Source of the DNA: an uncultured Rivibacter sp.
GTDB lineage: Bacteria; Pseudomonadota; Gammaproteobacteria; Burkholderiales; Burkholderiaceae
Direction: 5' to 3'
Assembly (NCBI GenBank): GCA_946480925.1
Contig: CAMLLU010000003.1
Location: 62,001 to 126,000, forward strand
DNA length: 64,000 nt
The notes under the pieces: generated by a model
Told to the model about the DNA's origin: nothing
Seen by the model: the letters and a program-made list of their open reading frames with translations, nothing else
The model's database searches: none
Part shown: positions 17,441-25,700 of the stretch, piece by piece
Numbering within the stretch: the stretch's first letter is position 1
Layout: every line of letters begins with the position of its first letter
Made by a program: the position numbers and the translations under genes

Positions 17441-17447
17441 GCCGGGC

Positions 17448-17891
17448 TCACTGGCTGATCTTGCGCGCCTCTTCGATCTGGTATTCGAAGTAGCGTTGGC
17501 CGCTGAAAGCAATGGTTGCCATCAGCACGCCGGCGCCCACCATCAGCGCCAGCACCACGGCAAACACCGTCGGCCAGCCGGCATGGTGCTCGGGGCCACG
17601 CGGGTTGAAACGGGCGTTCCAGCGCTCGTCAGGCATCAATCCGTAGAGGATGGCCCATAACGCGCCCTGCGCCACCATCAGGCCGGCCAACGGAATCAAG
17701 ACCCATGCGAGGCGATCGTCTTGCCCCAGCTGCTGCATGCGCAGCAGGCCCCATGCACCCAGCAGCGTAGGCCAGGGGTGCAGCCAGCCCCAGCGGTCGC
17801 CCAAACCGTGCAAATAGAAACGGTGTAGGCCCAGGCTGCCCGCCAGCAGCGCGATCCAGGCGGCCAGTGTCTTCGACTTGTAGCCGTTCAC
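17448..17891 (-). CDS. TM2 domain-containing membrane protein
   Basis: The 147-residue membrane protein opens with (M)NGYKSKTLAAWIALLAGSLGLHRFYLHGLGD, the TM2-domain signature in which a GxxGxHRFY turn joins two helices; two further hydrophobic segments follow (ALAGLMVAQG and VFAVVLALMVGAG regions). TM2 proteins have no agreed bacterial function. The GTG start overlaps the stop of the upstream acetyltransferase gene by 4 nt (GTGA), so translation is probably coupled to that gene. It converges with pit. Confidence 0.8.
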   Translation of the reverse strand: MNGYKSKTLAAWIALLAGSLGLHRFYLHGLGDRWGWLHPWPTLLGAWGLLRMQQLGQDDRLAWVLIPLAGLMVAQGALWAILYGLMPDERWNARFNPRGPEHHAGWPTVFAVVLALMVGAGVLMATIAFSGQRYFEYQIEEARKISQ

Positions 17892-18432
17892 GATGTGGTG
17901 CCGTACTCGACCGGTGCCGTGCCGTCGCCCAGTCCCAGGGGGCGCTGCATCAGCACCACGTCGAGCCACCGATTGAATTTCCAGCCGACGGATGTCATGG
18001 CACCCAGGTCGGAAAAACCCAGCGTCCGGTGCACTCCGATCGAGCCGGCGTTGGCCGAATCACCGATGACCGCCAGCATCTGGCGCGCCCCAGCGCCTCG
18101 CAACGGGCAATGAGCTCTGCAAGCAGCAGCTTGCCGATGCCCTGGCCCTGGGCGTCGGCGGCGAGGTAGATCGAGTCCTCCAGCGCGAAACGGTAGGCCA
18201 TGCGCGGGCGGAAGTGATTGGCATAGGCATAGCCCAGCACCTGCCGCCCCCGTTGGGCCACCAGCCAGGGCAGACCTTTGGAAAGGACGTCTTCGCGGCG
18301 CTTGCCCATGTCGGCAAGACTCGGCGCTTCGAGCTCGAAGGTCCCTGTGCCGTTTTCCACATTCCAGCCGTAGATTGTGGTGATGGCCGGAATGTCTGCA
18401 GGTGTGCTGGGACGTATGACGACAGGGCTCAT
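17888..18432 (-). pseudogene. GNAT acetyltransferase (phosphinothricin acetyltransferase-like), disrupted by a -1 frameshift
   Basis: The first frame (from ATG 18432) gives [17 protein letters not shown]... through the acetyl-CoA loop [22 protein letters not shown]. The protein then continues only in another frame as [21 protein letters not shown] and runs to the stop at 17888. The junction lies at the CCCC run at 18088-18091 (GGGG on the coding strand). One extra G there would restore an intact protein of about 181 residues with typical Pat/Bar-family sequence on both sides. Either the gene is newly broken or the assembly lacks one base; the preserved downstream frame and the GTGA overlap with the TM2 gene favour very recent loss or a sequencing error. 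Intact relatives acetylate small amines. Confidence 0.85.
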
Positions 18433-18467
18433 GTTTCTTCGGCAGCGGCAAGGAACCGCGTCGAGTT

Positions 18468-18473
18468 TATAAT
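18468..18473 (+). promoter_or_regulatory. -10 box (TATAAT) of the rpsP operon
   Basis: A perfect TATAAT lies 179 bp upstream of the rpsP ATG, leaving a leader of about 170 nt. The leader contains a hairpin near 18495-18518 (GCAC-GGCGG-TTG-CCGCC-GTGC with one mismatch). No strong -35 is visible. Confidence 0.5.
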
Positions 18474-18651
18474 GCGCGGTTTCGGTGCTGGCCCCGGCAC
18501 AGGCGGTTGCCGCCGGTGCACGGGGCGTATCTACCTCACCGAAGAAATCAACAAGCGGCGCCTTGCCCTGGAAGCGAGGCGCTTTGGACTGACAAGCCCC
18601 GCGTGTCTCCCGGGTGCGGCAGTCGCTTCCATAGCTCCTGAAGGAAACAAC

Positions 18652-18912
18652 ATGGTCGTGATTCGACTCGCACGTGGCGGCTCCAAGAAGCGCCCGTTTT
18701 TCAACATCGTGGTCACCGATTCGCGCAACCGTCGCGACGGTCGCTTCCTTGAGCGCATCGGCTTCTACAACCCGATGGCCGCCGAAACCGAACAAGGCCT
18801 GCGCGTGGCCTTCGACCGCTTCGAACACTGGACCGGCAACGGTGCCCAGCCGTCGCCCACGGTCGTGCGCCTGGTCAAGCAGGCCAAGGCCACCGTCGCT
18901 CCCGCGGCCTGA
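18652..18912 (+). CDS. rpsP: 30S ribosomal protein S16
   Basis: The 86-residue protein starts [21 protein letters not shown] and has the S16 blocks [19 protein letters not shown] and [18 protein letters not shown]. The start follows a good AAGGAA Shine-Dalgarno sequence. It is the first gene of the classical rpsP-rimM-trmD-rplS operon and is separated from rimM by 24 bp. The long leader and TATAAT at 18468 suggest its own promoter. Confidence 0.97.
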   Translation: MVVIRLARGGSKKRPFFNIVVTDSRNRRDGRFLERIGFYNPMAAETEQGLRVAFDRFEHWTGNGAQPSPTVVRLVKQAKATVAPAA

Positions 18913-18936
18913 AGCCGCTAGCCGAGGCGGCTTGAC

Positions 18937-19527
18937 GTGAGCGTGTTCGCGCTCGATGACGAGCAGGTCGCCTGGCCCGACGACGCAGTCGAAGTCGGCC
19001 GTATCGTCGATGCCTGGGGCATCAAGGGCTGGATCAAGGTCCAGCCTTTTTCTTCGGACCCCCAGGCCCTGTTTTCCTCCCGCCGCTGGTTCATCCAGCC
19101 GCCGGCCGGCAAGCCGCGGCCCTCAGGGGCGCCTGCTTTGCCGACACGCCTGCGCATCACGCAGGCCAAAGACCACGGCGATGTCGTCGTGGCCTCCGCG
19201 CAGGAAGTACCCGACCGCAGCGCTGCCGAGGCGCTCAAAGGGGCGCGCATCTTCGTGCCGCGATCCAGCTTCCCGACCGCGGGCAACGACGAGTACTACT
19301 GGATCGACCTGATCGGCTTGTCGGTGGTCAACCGGCAAGGCGAGGCACTCGGCACGGTGGCCGATCTGCTCGACACCGGCGCGCACAGCGTGCTGCGAGT
19401 CGTCTACCAGGAGGCCGGCGAAAAGCCCTCCGAAGGCGAACGCCTGATTCCTTTCGTCGCGCAATACATCGACCAAGTGGACCTGCCCGGGCGGTGCATC
19501 CTGGTCGATTGGGGCCTGGCCTACTGA
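18937..19527 (+). CDS. rimM: 16S rRNA processing protein RimM
   Basis: The 196-residue protein has an N-terminal RimM beta-barrel ([22 protein letters not shown]) and a C-terminal PRC-barrel with [23 protein letters not shown] and the [13 protein letters not shown] ending. RimM binds ribosomal protein S19 and helps mature the 30S head. The GTG start has a GAGG sequence about 9 nt upstream. The N-terminal extension before VGRI and the Pro-rich insert around residues 45-65 are features of betaproteobacterial members. It lies between rpsP and trmD. Confidence 0.94.
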   Translation: MSVFALDDEQVAWPDDAVEVGRIVDAWGIKGWIKVQPFSSDPQALFSSRRWFIQPPAGKPRPSGAPALPTRLRITQAKDHGDVVVASAQEVPDRSAAEALKGARIFVPRSSFPTAGNDEYYWIDLIGLSVVNRQGEALGTVADLLDTGAHSVLRVVYQEAGEKPSEGERLIPFVAQYIDQVDLPGRCILVDWGLAY

Positions 19528-19541
19528 GCAGGCGCTCCGTC

Positions 19542-20297
19542 GTGCGCTTCGACATCATCACGCTGTTCCCCGAGCTGTTTGCGCCGTTCCAGAGCACCGG
19601 CGTGACGCGGCGGGCGTTCGAATCGAAGGCAGTAGACGTGCGGCTGTGGCCGCTGCGCGACTTTGCCGAAGACAACTACCGCCGAGTCGACGATCGTCCT
19701 TACGGCGGTGGCCCGGGTATGGTAATGCTGGTCGAACCGCTGGAAAAGGCCTTGGCTGCCATCCGCACCGATCAGGCGGCCGCGGGCGTGGTAGCGACGC
19801 GCGTGGTGCTATTCAGCCCCGCCGGCCGGCCTCTCACTCAAGCGCGAGTGAGCGCGTTGGCGCAGGAGCCGGGCGCGGTGCTGGTATGCGGTCGCTACGA
19901 AGGCATTGACCAGCGCTTCGTTGACGCGCACGTCGATGAGGAGCTGAGCCTGGGCGATTTCGTGCTCTCGGGTGGCGAATTGCCGGCGCTGGCGTTGCTG
20001 GACGCCGTGGCCAGGCTGCAGCCGGGCGTGCTGAACGATGCCCAATCGCATGTGCAAGACAGCTTTTCCGATGGCCTGCTCGATTGCCCGCACTACAGCC
20101 GCCCGGAGCAGATGCCCGACGGACGGGCTGTCCCGCCTGTGCTGATGTCGGGCCACCATGCCGATATCGCCCGCTGGCGGCGCGAGCGCCAACTCGAGCT
20201 CACGGCGCGTCGCCGGCCAGACTTGATTGCCGCCGCTCGCTTGGCGGGTCGGTTGTCGGCGGCTGATGAACGCTTTTTGACCCAGCTGGGGCTATAA
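19542..20297 (+). CDS. trmD: tRNA (guanine-37-N1)-methyltransferase
   Basis: The 251-residue SPOUT enzyme begins [12 protein letters not shown] and has the [13 protein letters not shown] segment, the knot region [13 protein letters not shown] and [14 protein letters not shown], and the C-terminal [10 protein letters not shown] domain. It methylates G37 of tRNAs that read CNN codons, preventing frameshifting. A GTG start at 19542, 14 bp after rimM, matches the family N-terminus. Its stop region contains a TATAAT hexamer that may be a promoter for rplS. Confidence 0.97.
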   Translation: MRFDIITLFPELFAPFQSTGVTRRAFESKAVDVRLWPLRDFAEDNYRRVDDRPYGGGPGMVMLVEPLEKALAAIRTDQAAAGVVATRVVLFSPAGRPLTQARVSALAQEPGAVLVCGRYEGIDQRFVDAHVDEELSLGDFVLSGGELPALALLDAVARLQPGVLNDAQSHVQDSFSDGLLDCPHYSRPEQMPDGRAVPPVLMSGHHADIARWRRERQLELTARRRPDLIAAARLAGRLSAADERFLTQLGL

Positions 20298-20298
20298 T
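20293..20298 (+). promoter_or_regulatory. -10-like TATAAT overlapping the trmD stop, upstream of rplS
   Basis: The hexamer covers the last trmD codons (ggg cta taa) and lies about 90 bp before the rplS ATG. The leader that follows holds two small hairpins, GGGC-GCAAGT-GCCC and ACTCGC-AAG-GCGAGT (20347-20361). A TTGACC lies upstream but only 10 bp away, too close to be its -35. Confidence 0.4.
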
Positions 20299-20387
20299 AA
20301 TCGGCTTTTCGATCCTCTGCCGGGCCGCCATGGGCGCAAGTGCCCAACTCGCAAGGCGAGTGCCGACATGATCACTTGGAGAACCCC

Positions 20388-20741
20388 ATGGATCTGATCC
20401 GCCAACTTGAGCAAGAAGAAATTGCTCGCCTCAACAGGAACATTCCGGCCTTCGCCCCCGGCGACACGGTCATCGTCAATGTCAACGTCGTCGAAGGCAA
20501 CCGCAAGCGCGTGCAAGCCTACGAAGGCGTAGTGATCGCCAAGCGCAACCGCGGCCTGAACTCCAGCTTCATCGTTCGCAAGATCTCCAGCGGCGAAGGC
20601 GTGGAGCGTACCTTCCAGCTGTACAGCCCGCTGATCGCGTCGATCGAAGTCAAGCGCCGTGGCGATGTGCGTCGTGCCAAGCTGTACTACCTGCGTGAGC
20701 GCAGCGGCAAGTCGGCTCGCATCAAGGAGAAGCTGGCCTGA
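20388..20741 (+). CDS. rplS: 50S ribosomal protein L19
   Basis: The 117-residue protein begins [15 protein letters not shown] and has the L19 signature blocks [20 protein letters not shown] and [16 protein letters not shown], then [17 protein letters not shown]. It sits at the 30S-50S interface. The ATG follows TTGGAGAACCCC, a proper Shine-Dalgarno sequence. It ends the operon and is followed by a strong terminator at 20769-20803. Confidence 0.97.
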   Translation: MDLIRQLEQEEIARLNRNIPAFAPGDTVIVNVNVVEGNRKRVQAYEGVVIAKRNRGLNSSFIVRKISSGEGVERTFQLYSPLIASIEVKRRGDVRRAKLYYLRERSGKSARIKEKLA

Positions 20742-20768
20742 TCGAACCAACGGTCTTGCCAATATGCG

Positions 20769-20803
20769 AAAAAGCCGCCTTGCGCCCAGCAGGCGGCTTT
20801 TTT
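20769..20803 (+). terminator. Rho-independent terminator after rplS
   Basis: AAAAAGCCGCCT pairs with AGGCGGCTTTTT around a 10-nt loop, and six T end the right arm. It closes the rpsP-rimM-trmD-rplS operon and, with A-runs on the other side, could also stop minus-strand transcripts. Confidence 0.93.
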
Positions 20804-20817
20804 GTTTCTCGTGACCC

Positions 20818-21507
20818 ATGTCCCAAACCCCCCGTTTCGATCCTGAACAACTGCCGGTGATCGGTACCGGTGCCGATCTGCCGCGTGTCCCGCCGGAACG
20901 GCTGACGCCGGACGCATTGCGCGAGCACTTTGCCGCCGCGCCGGACTGGGCGCCCGAAGTGATCGCCGAGCGAAGCCTGTTCGATCGCCCGCCTGCGCGT
21001 GCCTCGGTGCTGGTGCCGCTGGTGCTGCGCGACGAGCCCACCTTGCTGCTGACGCGTCGTACCGCGCACCTTCGCGACCATGCGGGGCAGATCAGTTTCC
21101 CGGGCGGGCGCGCCGAGCCTGATGACGTGGACGCCGCGGACACCGCCTTGCGCGAAACCGAAGAAGAAGTAGGGCTGGCGCGGTCGTATGTGGAGGTGAT
21201 CGGGCAGTTGCCCGAATACACCACCGTCACGAACTTCATCGTCACACCGGTGGTGGGGCTGGTGTCGCCAGGCTTTGCGCCCAATCCGGACCCATTCGAA
21301 GTGGACGACGTGTTCGAGGTGCCCCTGGCCTTCATCCTCGACCCTGCCAATCACGAGCGCCGTCTCATCGACTGGCAGGGCGAGCGCCGCGAAGTGTTCG
21401 CGATGCCTTGGGAAGACCGGCTGGCTGACGGCACGGTGCTGCGCTACTTCATCTGGGGCGCCACGGCGGCGATGCTGCGCAATCTCTATCGCTTCTTGAT
21501 CGTGTGA
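20818..21507 (+). CDS. CoA pyrophosphatase, NUDIX family (NudL-like)
   Basis: The 229-residue hydrolase has an N-terminal arm ending in RASVLVPLVLRDE, then the coenzyme-A-specific segment LRDHAGQISFPGGRAEPDD. The NUDIX box follows: G-x5-E-x7-RE-x2-EE as GGRAEPDDVDAADTALRETEEEVGL. Enzymes with the UPF0035 pattern upstream of the box cleave CoA to phosphopantetheine and 3',5'-ADP. No Shine-Dalgarno sequence is evident; the ATG follows the rplS terminator by 14 bp. It is followed 40 bp later by the CobD/CbiB-like gene. Confidence 0.88.
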   Translation: MSQTPRFDPEQLPVIGTGADLPRVPPERLTPDALREHFAAAPDWAPEVIAERSLFDRPPARASVLVPLVLRDEPTLLLTRRTAHLRDHAGQISFPGGRAEPDDVDAADTALRETEEEVGLARSYVEVIGQLPEYTTVTNFIVTPVVGLVSPGFAPNPDPFEVDDVFEVPLAFILDPANHERRLIDWQGERREVFAMPWEDRLADGTVLRYFIWGATAAMLRNLYRFLIV

Positions 21508-21547
21508 TGCGGGCTTGAGATGGCAAAGCCGTCGCTATGATGCCGGC

Positions 21548-22537
21548 ATGAGTTTTTTCGCCGTGCTGTGTGCTCTGCTGATCGAGCAACTGCGGCCGCT
21601 GCCGCGCAACAACTGGGTCCACGATTCGCTGATAGGCTGGGTGCGTTGGACCGGCCGCAACTTCGATGCCGGCAAGGAGCATCACGCCTGGGTCGTGTGG
21701 TGCATTACCGTGCTGACGCCGGCTGTGCTGGTGACCGTCGTGTACCTCGTCGCGGCGCACTTCAGCCTGCTGCTGGCGCTGGCTTGGAACGTAGTGGTGC
21801 TCTATCTGACGCTAGGCTTCCGGCACTTCAGCCACTACTTCACCGACATCCGTGATGCGCTCGAGCGTGGCGATGAGCTCACCGCACGCCAACTGCTCGC
21901 CGAATGGCGCCACCTCGACGCCAGCGAACTGCCGCGGTCCGAGCTGTTGCGCCACGTGATCGAACATTCATTGCTGGCCGCGCACCGCCACGTGTTCGGC
22001 GTGTTCTTCTGGTTCATCGTGCTGGCGGCAGTAGGTCTGGGGCCCATGGGGGCGGTGCTGTACCGCATGGCCGAGTTCGCGAGCCGCTACTGGGCCTTCA
22101 AGAGTCGCACCGTCGGCGTGCCGACCAACGAGCGGCTCATGCTGCTGTCACAGCGCATGTTCGGGCTGCTCGACCATCTGCCCGCGCGGCTCACGGCCTT
22201 CGGCTTCGCGGTGGTCGGCAACTTCGAAGAGGCAGTGGAATGCTGGCGTCGCTATGCGCCGCTGTGGAAGCAGCCGCATGAGGGTGTCATCCTCGCAGCG
22301 GCGGCGGGGGCGGTGGGGGTTCAGCTGGGCGGCGGCGCCGCGCCGGGGCTCACGCCAGACCGTTCCAAGACCTTCGAAGTGGGCGTCGATGCCCAATCCA
22401 CCGAAGCCGAAGGTTCCACGCCCGGCATGCCGCCGGAATTCGGCCATCTGCGCAGCGTGGTCGGGCTGGTGTGGCGCTCGGTGGTGCTCTGGATGCTGCT
22501 GCTGGCGCTGCTCTCTCTGGCCAATCTGCTGGGCTGA
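21548..22537 (+). CDS. CobD/CbiB-like membrane protein
   Basis: The 329-residue protein has membrane segments near residues 50-90, 150-180 and at the extreme C-terminus, with a soluble stretch between. The sequence resembles the CobD/CbiB group and the related AmpE proteins (FSHYFTDIRDALERGD, RHVFGVFFWFIVLAAVGLGPMGAVLYRM, FGLLDHLPARLTAFGFAVVGNFEEA). True CobD/CbiB makes adenosylcobinamide, but no other cobalamin gene is in this window, so that role is not assumed. A Gly/Ala-rich, acidic segment at about 245-285 looks flexible. Confidence 0.75.
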   Translation: MSFFAVLCALLIEQLRPLPRNNWVHDSLIGWVRWTGRNFDAGKEHHAWVVWCITVLTPAVLVTVVYLVAAHFSLLLALAWNVVVLYLTLGFRHFSHYFTDIRDALERGDELTARQLLAEWRHLDASELPRSELLRHVIEHSLLAAHRHVFGVFFWFIVLAAVGLGPMGAVLYRMAEFASRYWAFKSRTVGVPTNERLMLLSQRMFGLLDHLPARLTAFGFAVVGNFEEAVECWRRYAPLWKQPHEGVILAAAAGAVGVQLGGGAAPGLTPDRSKTFEVGVDAQSTEAEGSTPGMPPEFGHLRSVVGLVWRSVVLWMLLLALLSLANLLG

Positions 22538-22866
22538 CTCGCTGATGCCCACAGCGACGGCCGATGCCGTCCGTCGCTACAACTTCCACGCTCACGGTTG
22601 AATGCTGAACTTCCCTGGTCCTCCCTAGGACTTGGGATGCGGCAGTGCGCGCATCACTCGTGTGCCTCGTGGGGCCACGGTCTGGGTACAGATGTTGCGA
22701 AGCCACAGGAGGGTTTGCCTGGAGGGGTGCGAGGGTGTGCCTCGCCAGAATCCACCCACCCCTCGTGGCTCTCCGCGCATCAGTTCAAAAGGCTGCCTGC
22801 GTGCGACAGCCGGCTTTCTTGGGGACGGCGTTTATCCAACCTTGTCGTCACAGGAGCATCTTCCCC
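22538..22866 (+). other. 329-bp intergenic region with a structured leader before the TonB receptor gene
   Basis: No gene is supported here. A frame continuous with the receptor stays open across the region but encodes Cys/Arg-rich sequence and no signal peptide, so it was rejected as coding. The notable content is a nest of inverted repeats at 22668-22770 (separate entry) and an AGGAG Shine-Dalgarno sequence about 10 nt before the receptor ATG. No cobalamin riboswitch core or Fur box was recognised. Confidence 0.6.
22701..22770 (+). promoter_or_regulatory. Nested-stem RNA structure in the leader of the TonB receptor gene
   Basis: Three stems fit inside each other. AGCCAC (22701-22706) pairs with GTGGCT (22765-22770). 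GAGGGGTG (22722-22729) pairs with CACCCCTC (22757-22764). CGAGG (22730-22734) pairs with CCTCG (22740-22744) around GTGTG. A smaller hairpin, CGTG-GGGC-CACG, lies upstream at 22668-22679. The structure ends 96 nt before the ATG. It could be a riboswitch-like or protein-binding leader, but it matches no class I know. Confidence 0.45.
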
Positions 22867-25626
22867 ATGTTCAGCAGAACCGCTGTTGCAAGTGCTGCCG
22901 CCCTGGTAGCGAGTGGACTCGCCCTGTTGGAACCAACGACTGCTCATGCCCAGCAGCAGGAGTTGCAGCGAGTCGAGATCACCGGCTCTTCGATCAAGCG
23001 CATCGACGCGGAAACCGCATTGCCGGTGACGGTGATCACGCGTGAGCAGATCGACAAGAGCGGGGCCGTCAACACCGAAGACCTGCTGCGGCGTGTCTCC
23101 GCCAGCGCCGCGATGTTCTCGGACACCACGCAGGGTGTGGGCTACGCCACGTCCAACGCCAACCTGCGCGGTCTTGGTGCGAACTCGACGCTGGTGTTGC
23201 TCAACGGCCGAAGGCTCGCCAACCACCCGTTCGGCAGCATCGGCGGCACGGTGGCGGTGGACCTCAACAGCATCCCGTTCGCGGCGATCGAGCGTATCGA
23301 GGTGCTTCGTGACGGTGCTTCGGCGGTCTACGGTACCGACGCGGTGGGCGGCGTGATCAACTTCATCACGCGCCGCGACTACCAGCGCGGCGAAGTTTCG
23401 GTTCGCTACGGCGATACGGCCGATGGCATCGGCGGCAGGGAGCAGGGCGCCAGCATCGCCTTCGGCATGGGGGACCCCGCTGCCGACCGTTTCAACCTGC
23501 TGGTGACGGCCAACTTCCAGAAGAACAGGAGGCTGCGTGCGGTCGACCAGGAGCTGTACAACCGTGGCGTCACCGAGATTCCAGGCTCTGCACCGCCCAC
23601 CTCGGGCCGTGCCTTTCCTGGCCGGCTCGTGGACTACACGCTGAGCCCCGGCGCCTACATCGCCAACGGTACGTTCAGCGATCCGAACTTCGCGACCTGC
23701 GGGCCTACCGATACGGTGATCGTGAATGCAGGCACCACACCGAACGGCTCGCCGTTGCTCTATTGCCGCTTCATCTACGCGGCCACGCTCGACAACCTGC
23801 CCGACCAGGAAAAGGGCGACATCTTCACACGGCTGACCTACAACATCACCAACGAGCACCAACTGTTCGCTGAGGCTTCGTTCGCGCGCAGCCACAGCAT
23901 CGGGCGGGTTGCACCGGTGCCGATCGACTCGACCGCCGGCCACGTGAACCCGACCACGGGTGAGTACCCTTCGTTCGCCTTCCCGGTGAGCAGCCGCTAT
24001 TTCCCCACCGCGTTGCTCACGCAACTGGGCTATACGGCGCCGTTCGACACCTTGCCCAATGGCATGACGGAGGTGTCGCTGCGCGCCATTCCGGTGGGCA
24101 ACCGCATCAACGACAACACCAACGAACAAGCCCGCGTGGTGCTGGGCTCGAAGGGCGTGATGGCGGGCTGGGACTACGACACCGGCCTCACGTATTCACG
24201 GGCGACCGGCAACCTGGAATACCGCGGCTACATCAACGAAACGCGCTTCATCAACGCGCTGGCCACCGGCAACATCAACCCGTTCGGCCCGAACGATGCA
24301 GCAGGCTTGGCCTTGTTGAACTCCACGCTGATGGAGGGGCCGATGCGCAAGTCCACCAGCACGACCGCCGAGGTCGACTTCAAGATGAGCCGCGAGCTGA
24401 TGCCGATGGCCGGGGGCCCGATGGCGGTGGCCGTGGGCGTCGACTTCCGCCGTGAATCCGCGCACGACCGGCCGGTGAACGACGAGTACCGCCAGGGGCT
24501 GCACATCGGGGGCGAAGGCACGGTGCCCGAGACCGAGGCGAGCCGCAACGTGTATGCGGTGTTCTCGGAGTTGAATCTGCCGTTTGCGAAGGGCTTCGAG
24601 GGCACGGTGGCGGCGCGCTACGACCACTACAGCGACTTCGGCTCGACCTTCAATCCGCGCGCCAGCATGCGCTGGCAACCGAACCGGCAGATCCTGCTGC
24701 GCACGTCGGTAGGCACCGGTTTTCGCGCGCCTTCGCTGTGGGACGTGAACAGCCCGCCGGCGTTCACCAACACCGCCAACTCGTTGATCGACCCCGAATG
24801 CCCGGTTGCCAACGACCCGCGCTGCGAAACGCAGTTCAACGTGCGCCAGTCATCCTCACCGAACCTGAAGCCTGAGAAGTCGCGCCAGTTCACGTTCGGC
24901 CTGGTGTTCGAGCCGGTCGTCGGCTATTCGGCGGCGATCGACTACTGGTTCATCGAGAAGAAGGACCAGATCAGCATCATCGGTGGCGACGCGCTGTTGA
25001 CCGACGCGGCGCTGTACGCGCAATACCGTGAGCGGGTGCGGCGCACGGCCGACGACTTCATCAGCTTCATTGAAACGCCGGTGGAAAACCTCGGCAAGTT
25101 GCGCACGGAGGGCATCGACATCGGGCTCAAGGGCAACTGGAACGTGCCGGACGTCGGCAAGTTCGGGGCCGAGCTCAACGGCACCTACATCACCACGTGG
25201 AAGCGCCAGACCAGTGCAGGCGGCCCGTACACGAACTACCTCGGCACTGCCGGTGACGGTGCGCAGGTGCAGCCTGTGCCGCGCTGGCAATACACCGCAG
25301 CCTTCGACTGGTTGTTCGGGAACTGGGGTGTCACGCTCGAGAACCAGTTCGTGGGCGGCTGGACCGAATCGGCAGCGCTGGTTGAAGCCAACATCGGCGT
25401 GGCCACCGAGCACAAGGTGTCCGACTCCAGCCGCTGGAACTTGAGCGGCACGTATCGAGGCATCAAGGACCTCACGCTGAGAGCGGGCGTGCGCAACATC
25501 TTCGACAAGCTGCCGCCCTTCACCGCGTCGTCTTCCTACGGTTCGCACGCGGCCGGTTATGCCGGGTCGTTCGTGGACCCGCGCGGGCGCTTCTGGTACG
25601 TCACGGCGAACTACCAGTTCAAGTAG
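22867..25626 (+). CDS. TonB-dependent outer-membrane receptor
   Basis: The 919-residue protein starts with a signal peptide (MFSRTAVASAAALVASG..., cleavage near AHA-Q). A TonB-box-like ELQRVEITGS follows and then a plug domain with NLRGLGANSTLVLLNGRRLA and IERIEVLRDGASAVYGTDAVGGVINFITRR. The rest is a 22-strand barrel with the TonB C-terminal block (RNIFDKLPPF, final strand YVTANYQFK). Receptors of this VEITGS type import large or scarce substrates at TonB expense; the substrate cannot be told from sequence. The ATG at 22867 follows an AGGAG and gives the signal peptide. No transporter or sigma/anti-sigma partner is adjacent, so it stands alone. Confidence 0.93.
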   Translation: MFSRTAVASAAALVASGLALLEPTTAHAQQQELQRVEITGSSIKRIDAETALPVTVITREQIDKSGAVNTEDLLRRVSASAAMFSDTTQGVGYATSNANLRGLGANSTLVLLNGRRLANHPFGSIGGTVAVDLNSIPFAAIERIEVLRDGASAVYGTDAVGGVINFITRRDYQRGEVSVRYGDTADGIGGREQGASIAFGMGDPAADRFNLLVTANFQKNRRLRAVDQELYNRGVTEIPGSAPPTSGRAFPGRLVDYTLSPGAYIANGTFSDPNFATCGPTDTVIVNAGTTPNGSPLLYCRFIYAATLDNLPDQEKGDIFTRLTYNITNEHQLFAEASFARSHSIGRVAPVPIDSTAGHVNPTTGEYPSFAFPVSSRYFPTALLTQLGYTAPFDTLPNGMTEVSLRAIPVGNRINDNTNEQARVVLGSKGVMAGWDYDTGLTYSRATGNLEYRGYINETRFINALATGNINPFGPNDAAGLALLNSTLMEGPMRKSTSTTAEVDFKMSRELMPMAGGPMAVAVGVDFRRESAHDRPVNDEYRQGLHIGGEGTVPETEASRNVYAVFSELNLPFAKGFEGTVAARYDHYSDFGSTFNPRASMRWQPNRQILLRTSVGTGFRAPSLWDVNSPPAFTNTANSLIDPECPVANDPRCETQFNVRQSSSPNLKPEKSRQFTFGLVFEPVVGYSAAIDYWFIEKKDQISIIGGDALLTDAALYAQYRERVRRTADDFISFIETPVENLGKLRTEGIDIGLKGNWNVPDVGKFGAELNGTYITTWKRQTSAGGPYTNYLGTAGDGAQVQPVPRWQYTAAFDWLFGNWGVTLENQFVGGWTESAALVEANIGVATEHKVSDSSRWNLSGTYRGIKDLTLRAGVRNIFDKLPPFTASSSYGSHAAGYAGSFVDPRGRFWYVTANYQFK

Positions 25627-25657
25627 CCCAGCAGCGAGAGCTGAGCCTGTCGGGCGT

Positions 25658-25687
25658 GGGCCCGCGGTACTTCGGTGCCGCGGGCTC
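25658..25687 (+). terminator. UUCG-capped hairpin between the convergent receptor and rsgA genes
   Basis: GCCCGCGGTAC and GTGCCGCGGGC pair (11 bp with one G-U) around a TTCG tetraloop. It lies 32 bp after the receptor stop and 14 bp before the rsgA stop on the other strand. No T-run follows on either strand, so it may be a processing or stability element rather than a strict intrinsic terminator. Confidence 0.55.
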
Positions 25688-25700
25688 CCCCAACAGAGTG

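Noticed and set aside
21548..22537. Calling this gene cobD/cbiB with a cobalamin role
   Set aside because: Only distant similarity, and no other cobalamin gene in the window; AmpE-like membrane proteins share the pattern.
22645..22866. N-terminal extension of the TonB receptor reading through the leader
   Set aside because: It would bury the signal peptide at residue 75. The ATG at 22867 has an AGGAG and a proper signal sequence.
22580..22866. Cobalamin riboswitch before the TonB receptor, suggested by the neighbouring CobD/CbiB-like gene
   Set aside because: The conserved B12-box and GCCACTG core could not be found; only unrelated nested stems are present.
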